Part shown: piece after piece, positions 50,601-54,970 of the stretch
Layout: each line of letters begins with the position of its first letter
How positions within the stretch are numbered: the stretch's first letter is position 1
Assembly: GCA_034440615.1 (NCBI GenBank)
Contig: JAOTOM010002286.1
Location: forward strand, 33,261 to 97,260
Direction: 5' to 3'
Origin: Ashinkailepas kermadecensis
Lineage: Eukaryota > Arthropoda > Thecostraca > Neolepadidae
DNA: 64,000 bases
The notes under the pieces: model-generated
Told to the model about the DNA's origin: nothing
Database searches by the model: none
Seen by the model: the letters and a program-made list of their open reading frames with translations, nothing else
Program-made: the position numbers and the translations under genes

Positions 50601-51314
50601 GTCACATGAGGCCGCGGCACACCCGCCATGTGCGGCACACCCGCCCTGTGCGGCACAACTGCGTGTCACACGAGGCCGCGGCACACCCGCCCTGTGCGGC
50701 ACAACTGCGTGTCACACGAGGCCGCGGCACACCCGCCATGTGCGGCACACCCGCCCTGTGCGGCACAACTCCGTGTCACACGCCTGCCGTGCAAGCGCCG
50801 CTCTAATGTTACCGAAATGCCAGCTGGAAAATGAACTTGTGGGACCAACGACAAGCCTCACCTGCCGAGGAGTGGAAACAGACACAGCTGGTTATTGATG
50901 GTGTGAAGACACGTTGCCACGCATACGCACTGTCGAACAGTAGCTGCTGTTGGACAGATGTGATGGTGCTGAGCCAGTAGCGTGTCGAACCACGTGTCTA
51001 CGTATGAGCGATGCATGAGCCACAGGCGGAAATAAACACCGAGCTCATCCTTAAGCATAAAAAATCACCTGTATAGATAGCTAGTAACACAATTGCATGT
51101 AAAATGTCAACACATTACCAGTTTCTTTTAGAAGGGAGACCCAGTTGGTTTGCATGTGATGCTCTCCAAACTGGGGTGGCATAGCATCACACTCTGTGTA
51201 GTCTGTGTCCACCATCGCCTCTATCCATCTGGGGTCCAGAAGCTCTGTAGAATACTTGTTCAGAAGAGCAAGAAGGTTTTCGGTGTCAATGTCTTCAACG
51301 TCGGCCATATTCAT
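15035..51314 (-). CDS. NCAPD3: condensin-2 complex subunit D3 (16-exon model)
   Basis: The HEAT-repeat subunit of condensin II, which with SMC2/SMC4, the kleisin NCAPH2 and NCAPG2 compacts mitotic chromosomes from within the nucleus. Minus-strand join: 51119-51314, 49617-49799, 47712-48937, 46996-47166, 46131-46307, 44912-45078, 43827-43953, 42013-42252, 34868-35063, 34172-34373, 32237-32411, 31410-31523, 30957-31128, 23856-24052, 16564-16701, 15035-15661. Lengths sum to 4308 nt (1435 residues plus stop), and every junction keeps phase with GT-AG borders. Matches to the known family run in order along the whole protein: the [10 protein letters not shown] block, [89 protein letters not shown]. 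Introns are loaded with minisatellites. The least certain boundaries are exons 1, 2 and 4. Confidence 0.93.
15662..16563 (-). other. NCAPD3 intron 15
   Basis: About 0.9 kb, the one intron of this gene in which I see neither an array nor a mobile element. Confidence 0.7.
16564..16701 (-). CDS. NCAPD3: NCAPD3 exon 15
   Basis: Residues 1182-1227, 46 codons, [20 protein letters not shown] to LMKDYKNE, matching NFIENIIPIIISLK and LREVMQDYRDEL. Acceptor CTCTCCAG|GTG, donor AACGAG|GTAACA, phase 0 at both ends. Confidence 0.96.
17057..17213 (-). mobile_element. tRNA-derived SINE, family A, copy 1
   Basis: Read on the minus strand it starts GGGGGACGAGTAGTCTAG, carries a B-box-like GTGGGTTCGCGTCTCAC and then the family tail CCAATCGACGTGAGAGATTG, GGCGACGCTACATGACTC, and GTCGTAAAACCAATAACC. 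A 9-bp direct repeat AAATTTGTG flanks it (17040-17048 and 17219-17227). It lies in NCAPD3 intron 14. Confidence 0.85.
17830..17900. repeat. short AT-rich patch in intron 14
   Basis: A small TATATATA cluster near 17863-17876 inside otherwise unremarkable intron. Nothing else seen between 17.2 and 18.3 kb. Confidence 0.5.
18318..18425. repeat. (TA)n microsatellite
   Basis: About 105 bp of TA with GTATC interruptions at about 18394. Confidence 0.98.
19000..19159 (-). mobile_element. tRNA-derived SINE, family A, copy 2 (intact, with TSD)
   Basis: The minus strand reads GGGGACGAGTGGTCTAGGGG (A-box side), TGTGGGTTCGAGTCTCACC (B box) and the family tail through GGCGACGCTATATGACTCAA and GTCGTAAAACCAATAACC. 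It is flanked by a perfect 15-bp target-site duplication CGTGGTATCGGGCTG at 18985-18999 and 19160-19174. It is the best-preserved copy and defines the element ends, about 160 bp. Confidence 0.93.
19895..20062. repeat. 29-bp minisatellite in intron 14
   Basis: About six units of 29 bp with core GATTGGATAGCTGGTACTG and then TATACCGAAC or CATACCGAAC. Related units appear again at about 23526-23590. Confidence 0.95.
20110..20205. repeat. AT-rich inverted repeat
   Basis: AATAATTATACAATTATA and TATAATAATTGTATATTA lie next to each other and can pair as an imperfect hairpin. Confidence 0.7.
20292..20455. repeat. about 47-bp tandem repeat in intron 14
   Basis: Three to four units containing GTGGTACACCACGTTACCGC and CTACTATGTAAT. 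Confidence 0.88.
20500..20672. repeat. (TA)n microsatellite cluster
   Basis: Three TA blocks separated by GGATGTGGATA and AGCATATATGGATA. Confidence 0.97.
21290..23172. repeat. 28-bp minisatellite (about 67 units) in NCAPD3 intron 14
   Basis: Unit core CACAGTCCTGCAGTCCCGGA plus CCACCAGT. Variants: CTATAGTCC for CTGCAGTCC, AGCAGATCGGGATC in the left part, and a few deletions of 9-10 bp. With a period of 28 (not a multiple of 3) and no stop in any phase, it gives a 646-codon open frame on the plus strand that is not a gene. Confidence 0.98.
23526..23590. repeat. two stray units of the 29-bp family
   Basis: GATAGCTGGTGCTGGATACC and GGATAGCTGGTACTGGATAA repeat the core of the 19.9-kb array about 3.5 kb away in the same intron. 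Confidence 0.85.
23856..24052 (-). CDS. NCAPD3: NCAPD3 exon 14
   Basis: Residues 1116-1181. [28 protein letters not shown], and [10 protein letters not shown], matching the LSSKEIKLLAM and KKLISQ stretches of the family. Acceptor GACCGGCAG|GC, donor TCGCAG|GTGGGT, phase 0 out. The 40-bp array begins about 16 bp upstream of the acceptor. Confidence 0.96.
24068..27906. repeat. 40-bp minisatellite (about 97 units) in NCAPD3 intron 13, next to exon 14
   Basis: Basic unit of 40 bp with CACGGACACTCACGGGAGTC, then ACGGCCGGTACCTCACCGGT. Shorter 30-bp units lack GGACACTCAC. Typed variants (GACGTCACGG, GACCAACACC, CCCGTACC, CACACACGG, CTTGTCACGG) recur in fixed order with a 1120-bp period, for example 24421-24600 against 25541-25720. 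The several-hundred-codon open frames over it are artefacts of the repeat. Confidence 0.98.
27907..28654 (-). other. NCAPD3 intron 13, unique part
   Basis: About 750 bp between the 40-bp array and the family B SINE with no coding signal or repeat recognised. Confidence 0.6.
28655..29033 (-). mobile_element. tRNA-derived SINE, family B, with tandem body
   Basis: On the minus strand the head reads CCGCCTGGTTAGCTCAGTGG (A box) and later GGGTTCGAGTCGC (B box). A body of four tandem units of about 62 bp (CCGGAGGCGTTGATAGCGAG core, 28707-28953) follows, then the tail CGTTAAACTCTTGGTTAAAA. The same head and tail occur at 52.96-53.16 kb with a single body. No flanking duplication was identified. It lies in NCAPD3 intron 13. 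Confidence 0.75.
29216..30700. repeat. 50/51-bp minisatellite (about 29 units) in intron 13
   Basis: Units begin GGTGGTGATGGCTTGGTGGT, pass GCTTCCTGGCAGTCCACGGG and end GCACCCACCC (50 bp) or GCACCACACCC (51 bp). The two length classes are interspersed. Otherwise units are almost identical, with a few single changes and a decayed edge at 30650-30750. It ends about 250 bp from exon 13. Confidence 0.98.
30957..31128 (-). CDS. NCAPD3: NCAPD3 exon 13
   Basis: Residues 1059-1115. [20 protein letters not shown], then [20 protein letters not shown] and KLCQDILG. Acceptor CGTCTGGCAG|GAT, donor ATCCTGG|GTGAGA, phase 1 out. It corresponds to YNKFPQSEREKRLFSLKG of the vertebrate protein. Confidence 0.97.
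31129..31409 (-). other. NCAPD3 intron 12
   Basis: 281 bp, the shortest intron, without repeats. Confidence 0.8.
31410..31523 (-). CDS. NCAPD3: NCAPD3 exon 12
   Basis: Residues 1021-1058, 38 codons. Acceptor TACTGCAG|GCA. It reads [20 protein letters not shown] then [16 protein letters not shown]. Donor GAG|GTACGG. It joins exon 11 as DPE-AEIRQL, phase 0 throughout, matching the vertebrate FCLAHLLLKRNP/FFQHFIEC block. Confidence 0.96.
31524..32236 (-). other. NCAPD3 intron 11
   Basis: About 0.7 kb, with a C run near 31681-31696 and a G-rich stretch at 31740-31750. No array. Confidence 0.75.
32237..32411 (-). CDS. NCAPD3: NCAPD3 exon 11
   Basis: Residues 962-1020. After GTCCGGCAG|G it reads [19 protein letters not shown] and [20 protein letters not shown], the most recognisable condensin D3 stretch in the window. 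Donor GACCCGGAG|GTGGGT, phase 0. Confidence 0.97.
32412..33703. repeat. 35-bp minisatellite (about 36 units) in intron 10, next to exon 11
   Basis: Unit core ACCATACACATAACCTATCC then ACCAGGCACCACAAC. Variants lose two bases (AGGCACACAAC) or change GCACC to GCAGC. Near the exon, a block at about 32531-32596 repeats the exon 11 acceptor region (about 32398-32464), including the first bases of the exon. Confidence 0.97.
33704..34171. repeat. 33/38-bp repeat copying the exon 10 donor
   Basis: About 13 units with shared CCCAACACACGACACC followed by either TGCCACAGACGGCCC (33-bp type) or TCACCTGACACCGGCGACCT (38-bp type). On the minus strand the second type contains TGTCAG|GTGAGGTGTCG, the same sequence as the exon 10 donor at 34172. 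Confidence 0.95.
34172..34373 (-). CDS. NCAPD3: NCAPD3 exon 10
   Basis: Residues 895-961, HEAT repeats [20 protein letters not shown] and [15 protein letters not shown], a strongly conserved block. Acceptor TCGGCAG|GC, donor TGTGTCAG|GTGAGG, phase 1 in and phase 2 out. The donor and its flanks are repeated through the next 470 bp of intron. Confidence 0.95.
34374..34867 (-). other. NCAPD3 intron 9
   Basis: 494 bp without an array. No coding signal. Confidence 0.75.
34868..35063 (-). CDS. NCAPD3: NCAPD3 exon 9
   Basis: Residues 830-894. [10 protein letters not shown] then [20 protein letters not shown], corresponding to YIFTLGDIAQLCPARVEKR of vertebrates. Acceptor GCCGGCAG|GAC, donor GGCGG|GTGCGT, ending phase 1. 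It is separated from exon 8 by the largest non-array intron (about 6.9 kb). Confidence 0.93.
35096..35378. repeat. 37-bp minisatellite in intron 8, next to exon 9
   Basis: Eight units, core CGCTCACCGTTCACACCCGG then CCAGAAGCCGCCACACG. It begins about 30 bp from the exon 9 acceptor. Confidence 0.97.
35428..35562. repeat. 32-bp tandem repeat
   Basis: Four units, core TACGTACCTCGTTCTGACAT then GTGCGTGTCACG. Confidence 0.97.
35563..36629 (-). other. NCAPD3 intron 8, unique part
   Basis: Short tandem copy of ATCACATGTCGATGGATCCA at about 35582-35622, otherwise nothing recognised. Confidence 0.6.
36630..37568. mobile_element. candidate inverted-repeat (MITE-like) element
   Basis: TATCTTAACACGCGC at 36630 is matched by its reverse complement ending at 37568, and the match continues with CTGGAGGG inside both ends. 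Just inside each end lies a G-run/C-run palindrome (GGGGGGCGGATTCCGCCCCC on the left, a related GGGCGGATTTCGCCCCCCC on the right). No transposase frame is visible, so it would be non-autonomous. No clear target-site duplication. It lies in NCAPD3 intron 8. Confidence 0.6.
37569..40234 (-). other. NCAPD3 intron 8, middle part
   Basis: No exon of NCAPD3. Both strands are open at about 37960-38330 (71 and 98 codons) without a recognised domain. A G run lies at 39355-39367. Confidence 0.5.
40235..40307 (+). tRNA. tRNA-Lys (anticodon CTT)
   Basis: A 73-nt cloverleaf: acceptor GCCCGGC pairs with GTTGGGC (one wobble), A box TAGCTCAGTCGG, anticodon arm with loop ACTCTTAAT giving anticodon CTT, variable GGTC, and T arm GTGGGTTCGAGCCCCAC. 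It is followed within a few bases by a T5 run (ACGCTTTTTC), a Pol III terminator. It lies inside NCAPD3 intron 8 on the opposite strand. CCA is not encoded, as expected in eukaryotes. Confidence 0.96.
40343..40384 (+). pseudogene. tRNA-Lys 3'-half duplicate
   Basis: Exactly 77 bp downstream of the tRNA the segment CTTAATCCCGGGGTTATGGG, then TTCGAGCCCAACGTTGGGCG, repeats the anticodon arm 3' side, T arm and acceptor 3' strand, followed again by ACGCTTTTTC. The 5' half and A box are absent, so it cannot make a tRNA. Confidence 0.9.
40385..41894 (-). other. NCAPD3 intron 8, right part
   Basis: No NCAPD3 exon. A minus-strand frame at 41168-41482 ([20 protein letters not shown]) looks mildly protein-like but has no match I recognise and does not fit the gene's phase. 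Confidence 0.5.
41895..42050. repeat. 52-bp repeat copying the exon 8 donor
   Basis: Three copies at a 52-bp period; the rightmost copy is the real exon end. On the minus strand each copy reads GACGAGTGGTGC, CCCTCTGATC(G/A)AG and GTGAGAGGGG, that is, the last codons of exon 8 plus the 5' splice site. Confidence 0.93.
42013..42252 (-). CDS. NCAPD3: NCAPD3 exon 8
   Basis: Residues 750-829, exactly 80 codons, phase 0 at both ends. It reads [20 protein letters not shown] to [15 protein letters not shown]. Acceptor GCCGACAG|ACG, donor ATCGAG|GTGAGA. Both of its ends are tandemly duplicated into the neighbouring introns (74-bp array upstream, 52-bp array downstream). Confidence 0.92.
42225..42800. 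repeat. 74/83-bp repeat copying the exon 8 acceptor
   Basis: About seven units. Each contains, on the minus strand, GAGGCCGTGCCGACAG followed by ACGGAGGACGTGCTGG, the real 3' splice site and first codons of exon 8. Some units carry a 9-bp insertion (GTACAGCGC on the plus strand) that is also present in the exon itself. Confidence 0.93.
42801..43826 (-). other. NCAPD3 intron 7, with dispersed repeat and GA tract
   Basis: 43165-43330 resembles segments at 47.5 and 56.2 kb. 43683-43800 is a GA/GGGAGA purine tract. No coding signal. Confidence 0.6.
43165..43330. repeat. dispersed repeat, copy 1
   Basis: Contains TAATCCTGGATACGGAGG, TGACATCAGAAATTC and TTCCCAGTGAATTC in this order. Related to 47475-47615 and more distantly to 56150-56265. 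Confidence 0.55.
43827..43953 (-). CDS. NCAPD3: NCAPD3 exon 7
   Basis: Residues 707-749. After acceptor CTGCGCAG|T it reads [20 protein letters not shown], clearly matching the vertebrate SHTGTEHSAPAWMLLSK segment, then [13 protein letters not shown] before donor ATG|GTAAAT. The single-base phase matches exon 6. It was missed by simple frame scans because it is only 127 nt. Confidence 0.9.
44020..44310. repeat. imperfect tandem repeats in intron 6, including a copy of the exon 7 acceptor
   Basis: Several units of GTGAGGTCATCAGACGGGAG and GGTTGTGG. The block at 44041-44100 repeats 43929-43986, which spans the exon 7 acceptor and the first bases of the exon. Confidence 0.88.
44311..44911 (-). 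other. NCAPD3 intron 6, unique part
   Basis: About 600 bp of AT-richer sequence without features. Confidence 0.7.
44912..45078 (-). CDS. NCAPD3: NCAPD3 exon 6
   Basis: Residues 652-706, reading [13 protein letters not shown] and [13 protein letters not shown], ending FTGKKI. Acceptor GGTCACCAG|TTT, donor ATCAA|GTGAGC leaving phase 2. It aligns with the VQEKALEFLDQLLLQNI to LAWALLTLL region. Confidence 0.9.
45126..45650. repeat. 93-bp minisatellite in intron 5, next to exon 6
   Basis: Five to six units of 93 bp, core CCAATCACGGGACATACGAC, GCACAGAAGGCCATGCCACC and GGTATGCGGCCGTACCAGCA. It starts about 47 bp from the exon 6 acceptor. Decayed relatives continue to about 46080. Confidence 0.97.
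46081..46130. repeat. short duplication of the exon 5 donor
   Basis: On the minus strand CGTGCAGGTACCG at the real donor is followed 21 bp later by CCGTGCAGGTACAATG, and a weaker GGGTACGGTGCAGG follows, so a usable-looking GTGCAG|GTA occurs twice. Confidence 0.75.
46131..46307 (-). CDS. NCAPD3: NCAPD3 exon 5
   Basis: Residues 593-651, a HEAT repeat beginning [20 protein letters not shown] and ending NKVQDRVVQ. Acceptor CGGTGCAG|GTTTTC, donor CGTGCAG|GTACCG, both phase 0. The donor motif is repeated just inside the intron. Confidence 0.93.
46694..46945. repeat. 42-bp minisatellite in intron 4
   Basis: About six units, core CAGATGGCGCTGCTGCCTGC, CGCAGCACCGCAGCGCAGAC, ending about 50 bp from the exon 4 donor. 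Confidence 0.95.
46996..47166 (-). CDS. NCAPD3: NCAPD3 exon 4
   Basis: Residues 536-592. An acidic stretch [16 protein letters not shown] precedes [20 protein letters not shown] and the helix ending CVTPQNLQ, equal to the [22 protein letters not shown] block of vertebrates. Donor CTGCAG|GTGGGG. The acceptor could instead be CTTCCAG|CAG at 47193, which adds nine in-frame residues; both are phase 0. Confidence 0.9.
47194..47711 (-). other. NCAPD3 intron 3
   Basis: No array. About 47475-47615 belongs to the dispersed repeat also seen at 43.2 and 56.2 kb. Confidence 0.7.
47475..47615. repeat. dispersed repeat, copy 2
   Basis: Contains TAATCCTGGATGTGGAG, TGACATCAAAATTTTAG and TTTTCAGTGAATTGCGAGC, in the same order and spacing as copy 1. 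Confidence 0.55.
47712..48937 (-). CDS. NCAPD3: NCAPD3 exon 3 (large HEAT exon)
   Basis: Residues 127-535, 1226 nt, the largest exon and very GC-rich. It opens after GGCTTCAG|GTCAG and soon reads [20 protein letters not shown], the best-conserved amino-terminal block of the family. An acidic linker ([10 protein letters not shown]), the [13 protein letters not shown] region and HEAT helices follow. A strongly acidic, serine-rich loop ([19 protein letters not shown]) interrupts it, and REL-like HEAT repeats ([20 protein letters not shown]) close it. Donor CCACAG|GTGGGA, phase 0. Confidence 0.95.
48938..49616 (-). other. NCAPD3 intron 2
   Basis: 679 bp, AT-rich compared with the flanking exons. 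No array. Confidence 0.8.
49617..49799 (-). CDS. NCAPD3: NCAPD3 exon 2
   Basis: Residues 66-126. [20 protein letters not shown] aligns with the vertebrate IWTFFIENNVSHSTLVALF segment. The donor TTCTCGG|GTGAGT leaves phase 1 and joins exon 3 as FMFSG-QKCD. The acceptor GTGCCGCGCAG|GG at 49799 is chosen because it restores phase with exon 1. A nearer CTGCAG|GTG at 49770 is phase 0 and does not. The chosen acceptor lies in the first unit of the adjoining 46-bp array. Confidence 0.82.
49790..50785. repeat. 46-bp minisatellite (about 21 units) in intron 1, copying the exon 2 acceptor
   Basis: Unit core CGCGGCACACCCGCCCTGTG, CGGCACAACTGCGTGTCACA, CGAGGC. On the minus strand each unit contains GTTGTGCCGCACAG followed by GGCGGGTGTGCCGCGGC, matching the exon 2 acceptor GTTGTGCCGCGCAG and first exon bases. 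Two units near the right end carry an extra 17-bp CACCCGCCCTGTGCGGC piece. Confidence 0.97.
51119..51314 (-). CDS. NCAPD3: NCAPD3 exon 1 (start codon)
   Basis: Residues 1-65. The frame opens MNMADVEDI and contains [18 protein letters not shown], which parallels the amino-terminal WVDTVWELDFTE region of vertebrate NCAPD3. A second ATG lies six bases downstream. A CAG acceptor immediately upstream (TGGTTTCAG|GGAATG at 51317) suggests a preceding 5' UTR exon. The donor ACTG|GTAATG leaves phase 1, which the chosen exon 2 acceptor satisfies. It is moderately sure because this part of the family is poorly conserved. Confidence 0.75.
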
Positions 51315-54300
51315 TCCCTGAAACCACAGAGCATTGGCTATAGGCAGAGCAGGTACCATCTACAACCATTGGCGTGATTAAACACATGACTGTTACTTCA
51401 TCCTAAACTCCTAGACGATATATCAACAGGACAGACTGACAACACACACCTTGCACATATAATGGAAACCAAATAGGCGCCATGGTACGGTTTGGTACGG
51501 TCAGGTGAGGGTGGGTAATGTCAGTACAACCCATCTTACCCATACCCTCCCTCTCCGTATTTGTCTATTTTTATTCTGCTTTTGTTTCTGTTGCCGTTGG
51601 AGATAATGCAACTGGAAACTCACAAGATCAAGCGTGCAATGCACATGGAAGCACGCAAACAACACGATTTGTACCGTAAATCAGCAGAGCTGACACTGAC
51701 ATCAGCACCTAATGTCAGTTGCAGCTCATGCAGAGAGGAGTGTAAACCTGATTCAGTACTTGAACCAGATGCCTTGACGAACGGCTTCGCCAGCTTCCAC
51801 TATACTCGGCGCCGAATGACTGACGGGAATTTCTGGAAATGTCTAAGACAACACCTAAGTGTATTGAAATCGTGTTTGTGTCAGTGAGTTTATTGCAATC
51901 AGTCCAGGACGACAAATACACGTAATGAAGCCGATGAGGTGGAGTTGTGATTTATGGCGCGTCGACTATGTTGGTCTTTTTGCGTCCACAGCGCAGAGTA
52001 ATTAAGTCGAAATAATCACCATGAAGGGAATGAAATAAACCCGGTGTTGAATTTTAGTGATGTTTTTTAGGACAACACTTTTGCTAAGCTGGCATTATAA
52101 CATTTGGAATGATAAGGCATAAACTGTGATTACAAATAAGTGTTATCATGTCACCTCTTGTCAAGATCAATTCATGAATGCAAACATTGTCCATGAAAGT
52201 CAAAACAGGACTGCATCGTGCCAGCTTGCACCCAGAGCTCGAACTTCAGGACACTACCCACAAGCAGCGTCGGATAAGGATACACCGGCAACCACACACC
52301 AATTCGCAATGAACGACACACCATCACAGCGGTCGGCGGATCATTACCTTGAGCTGCAAGGAATCAACTCATGCCATGCTGGGAATATTTACACATATGT
52401 ACATGCATATCAAATGAGTGCATGCATACCCAATACTAGAACCATAATACACATGGATTCTGGTGCAGCCTTGAGGTTCATTGTGTTTGCTAAGCTATTT
52501 TAGACATGCTACTTAAATACCTGATATTATGTCATTATGTATTATATACCTGGCATTATGTAAGAGTCTGATCCATGTACAAATAACTTTCTTGATTTTC
52601 TAACCTGCGGCCCGGCCGGAAAGGCCACTTCGTAGCTTAGCATAACCATTCTGGGTACCAATGGATAGGTAGCCTGAGCATAGCCTATCAGTACCATTAG
52701 TTTGCTTCCAGACTGTAACTCGATTAGGGTCAAATGGTGCGATGGAGGAAACTATCTCTATCATTTGCCACAAGATTCATGAAAGACAAGTGGCTCTGTA
52801 CTACATGAGTTTTTTAAAAGTATTTTTTTTGATAAAAAAATTACAATCTGAGTTCTTGCTGGGGTGGCTTTACCAACCAGGGTTCTATTGCTAGGCAGAG
52901 CTTGTTGCGTGAACCGTGGCTCCACCATCCGATCCATGAATTCCAGTTCAACGGCAGAATTTTGACCGAAAGTTTAACGTGCCGTCAATGCACCGGCACG
53001 GCCGCCCGGGAGCTCGTCCCCGGCCTTATCGGGCCAGCTGCCAACTGACCCTCCCGGCCGGGGGCTAAATGCGAGCGCGTGAAGCGACTCAAACCCTGTG
53101 TTGCCAGGACAGGGGAGACCAGTGCAGGCCAGTGCTCTAACCAACTGAGCTACCTTAGTTTTCATCATGACATTAAGTTTGATGACCATCAAATGTGACC
53201 AAGAGAAATCGAAAACATTCTGCAAATGGTGAATAACAGAAGTTGCTTTTGTGAAGCATGTCTGGTGATAAATTAAGGGTCCCCCAGAACTAGCAAAAGG
53301 ATGCCAGTGAATTCATGTTCTTCAAAGATCAAACACGGGGGCCTTATTTTCTCATATACCCATAAATTGAACCATACATTTTCAAGTTCTGGCCATGCTG
53401 AGAAGTGGCGCACATCATACATCACCATTCAAAGGCAACGAGTATACATAAATGGAAAGTGTTCTGCATGGACAAGTCATTTTCAGTATGTTCGAAGGTG
53501 GGTAGCTCCCTTGCTATTCACTTTTTGGTAAATTATTTGGCATACAAAAATTAAATGCATTGACGATATCGAAGCACAACAGTCGATGTGCCACTGCCCC
53601 CCCCCCATTTGGGTATTTGGCTGGCCGCATGACCACTACAGTCGATGTGCCGCTCCCCCCACCCCCCATTTGCTCCGACGAGTTGGCCACCTTGGCGTTT
53701 TCCGCCTCATTTGTGTGCAGAACCCGACCGACCACCTCATGCGCCAGAGTTCTTCAGGAAACAAACGGCGATGGGAGGGCGTTGCCCATCTGCATGGCAA
53801 CAATCTTACAGATGCCACATGTGTGTCGATCTGTGGCGGTTTAATTCAATTACCAGACCACCATCGTATTCTGTGTTACGAGTTGACGTTAGCGTTGATG
53901 CACTGCCGGGACCAAATATATACACGGTGTTCGTTGGATGTGAACTGCACGCACTTTCAGGTGAGCATCGATGACCGTGGACGGGATAAAACGATGCTGG
54001 TGGCGCCGTCTGGTTCGCGTCGATTCCTGTTCATGCTGTTTATAGGTGCAAGTCTGCACCATCGACGTGCGCTCGCCTGTTGGCCGTGGTGTTGTCGAAT
54101 TGAAGACCACACGCATGTGTGAACTACTTTGGCGATACAATCGTGCTTGAGTCCGACTCTGCTGAAGACCTGGCGATGTTGGATGTTGTTCTGAATTAAC
54201 TCCGGAGAGTGGGTCCCGCACTCGTTTTTAAGAAGTGCAACTGTTCAAGGAACATCAATTTCAGGACATTGGTCAGCTTGACAACTGAGATTGATACACC

Positions 54301-54778
54301 CTGTACTCGGTTCCAGCCCTCCGACAATGTCTCTTCGATCGGATTCCTGACCGGGTTGCCAGGCACCGCTCAGGAGAATTTTTCAGGCAAAAATAGGAAT
54401 TATTATTCAGAATGTACTGGCAGCTGCAAATCCAGAAAATGCCCTCCAGGAATGCATGGGGTGATCTAAGGACATATCCAAACCTAGCATGCAGTTGTTT
54501 TGTTGTCTTTAAAAATGGAATTCCCAGATTGGACAACCTGATCCAAGGCCATGTATTTGTTGTACATTTTTTACTTAATTACATTGGCATATTGTCTATT
54601 GTTCCTTACATTTTGCTATACAATCACATACAGACTCCAAATGATGAACTGTAAAATCCAGCCACAAACAAGCCCCATTTCCAACTGGCTTAGGATATAC
54701 TTTTATCAAAGTACCATATTAATAATGCCTAGCTGTGCTTGAACTTCTACTGAGCTTGCATGCCTCACATCTGTGCTA
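51315..54778. other. region upstream of NCAPD3, no confirmed gene
   Basis: It should hold the NCAPD3 promoter and probably a 5' UTR exon, since an acceptor abuts the start codon. A 108-codon plus-strand frame at 51561-51887 opens with a hydrophobic segment (MSIFILLLFLLPLEIM), but the remainder has no recognised domain. A mixed GC-rich patch lies at 53.5-54.1 kb. None is strong enough to call. Confidence 0.4.
52958..53155 (-). mobile_element. tRNA-derived SINE, family B, copy 2
   Basis: The minus strand starts AGGTAGCTCAGTTGGTTAGA (A box), has GGGTTTGAGTCGCTTC as a diverged B box, a single GC-rich body (CCCCGGCCGGGAGGGTCAG) and the tail GCACGTTAAACTTTCGGTCA. Order and spacing match the 28.66-29.03 kb copy. 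Confidence 0.75.
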
Positions 54779-54956
54779 GGGGGCCATGGTAGCTCAGTTG
54801 GTAAAACGTCAGACTCTTGATCGCAAGATTGTGGGTTCGAATCTCACAACCGACTGCATTACTGAGTTCACCCACGACCAATCGGCGTGAGAGGTTGGCG
54901 ACGCTATATGACCTAGCGGTTGAATGCATCGTAAAAGAACCCAAGGTTCTTCTTCT
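54779..54956 (+). mobile_element. tRNA-derived SINE, family A tail with a different head
   Basis: The head GGGGCCATGGTAGCTCAGTT with GTGGGTTCGAATCTCACAAC differs from copies 1 and 2, but the tail CCAATCGGCGTGAGAGGTTG, GCGACGCTATATGACC is the same. A perfect 14-bp target-site duplication TCACATCTGTGCTA flanks it (54765-54778 and 54957-54970). The 3' end is a CTT-rich stretch. Confidence 0.92.
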
Positions 54957-54970
54957 TCACATCTGTGCTA

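Noticed and set aside
49528..50898. Plus-strand frames of 253-456 codons, HTRPRHT repeats
   Set aside because: Produced by the 46-bp array.
50858..51058. Minus-strand frame [10 protein letters not shown]... ending in a good donor GGCAG|GTGAGG, as an extra NCAPD3 exon between 1 and 2
   Set aside because: After the nearest acceptor (CTATACAG|GTGATT) the frame set by exon 1 meets a stop, and exon 1 to exon 2 already gives continuous, correctly spaced homology. It could be a 5' UTR or alternative exon.
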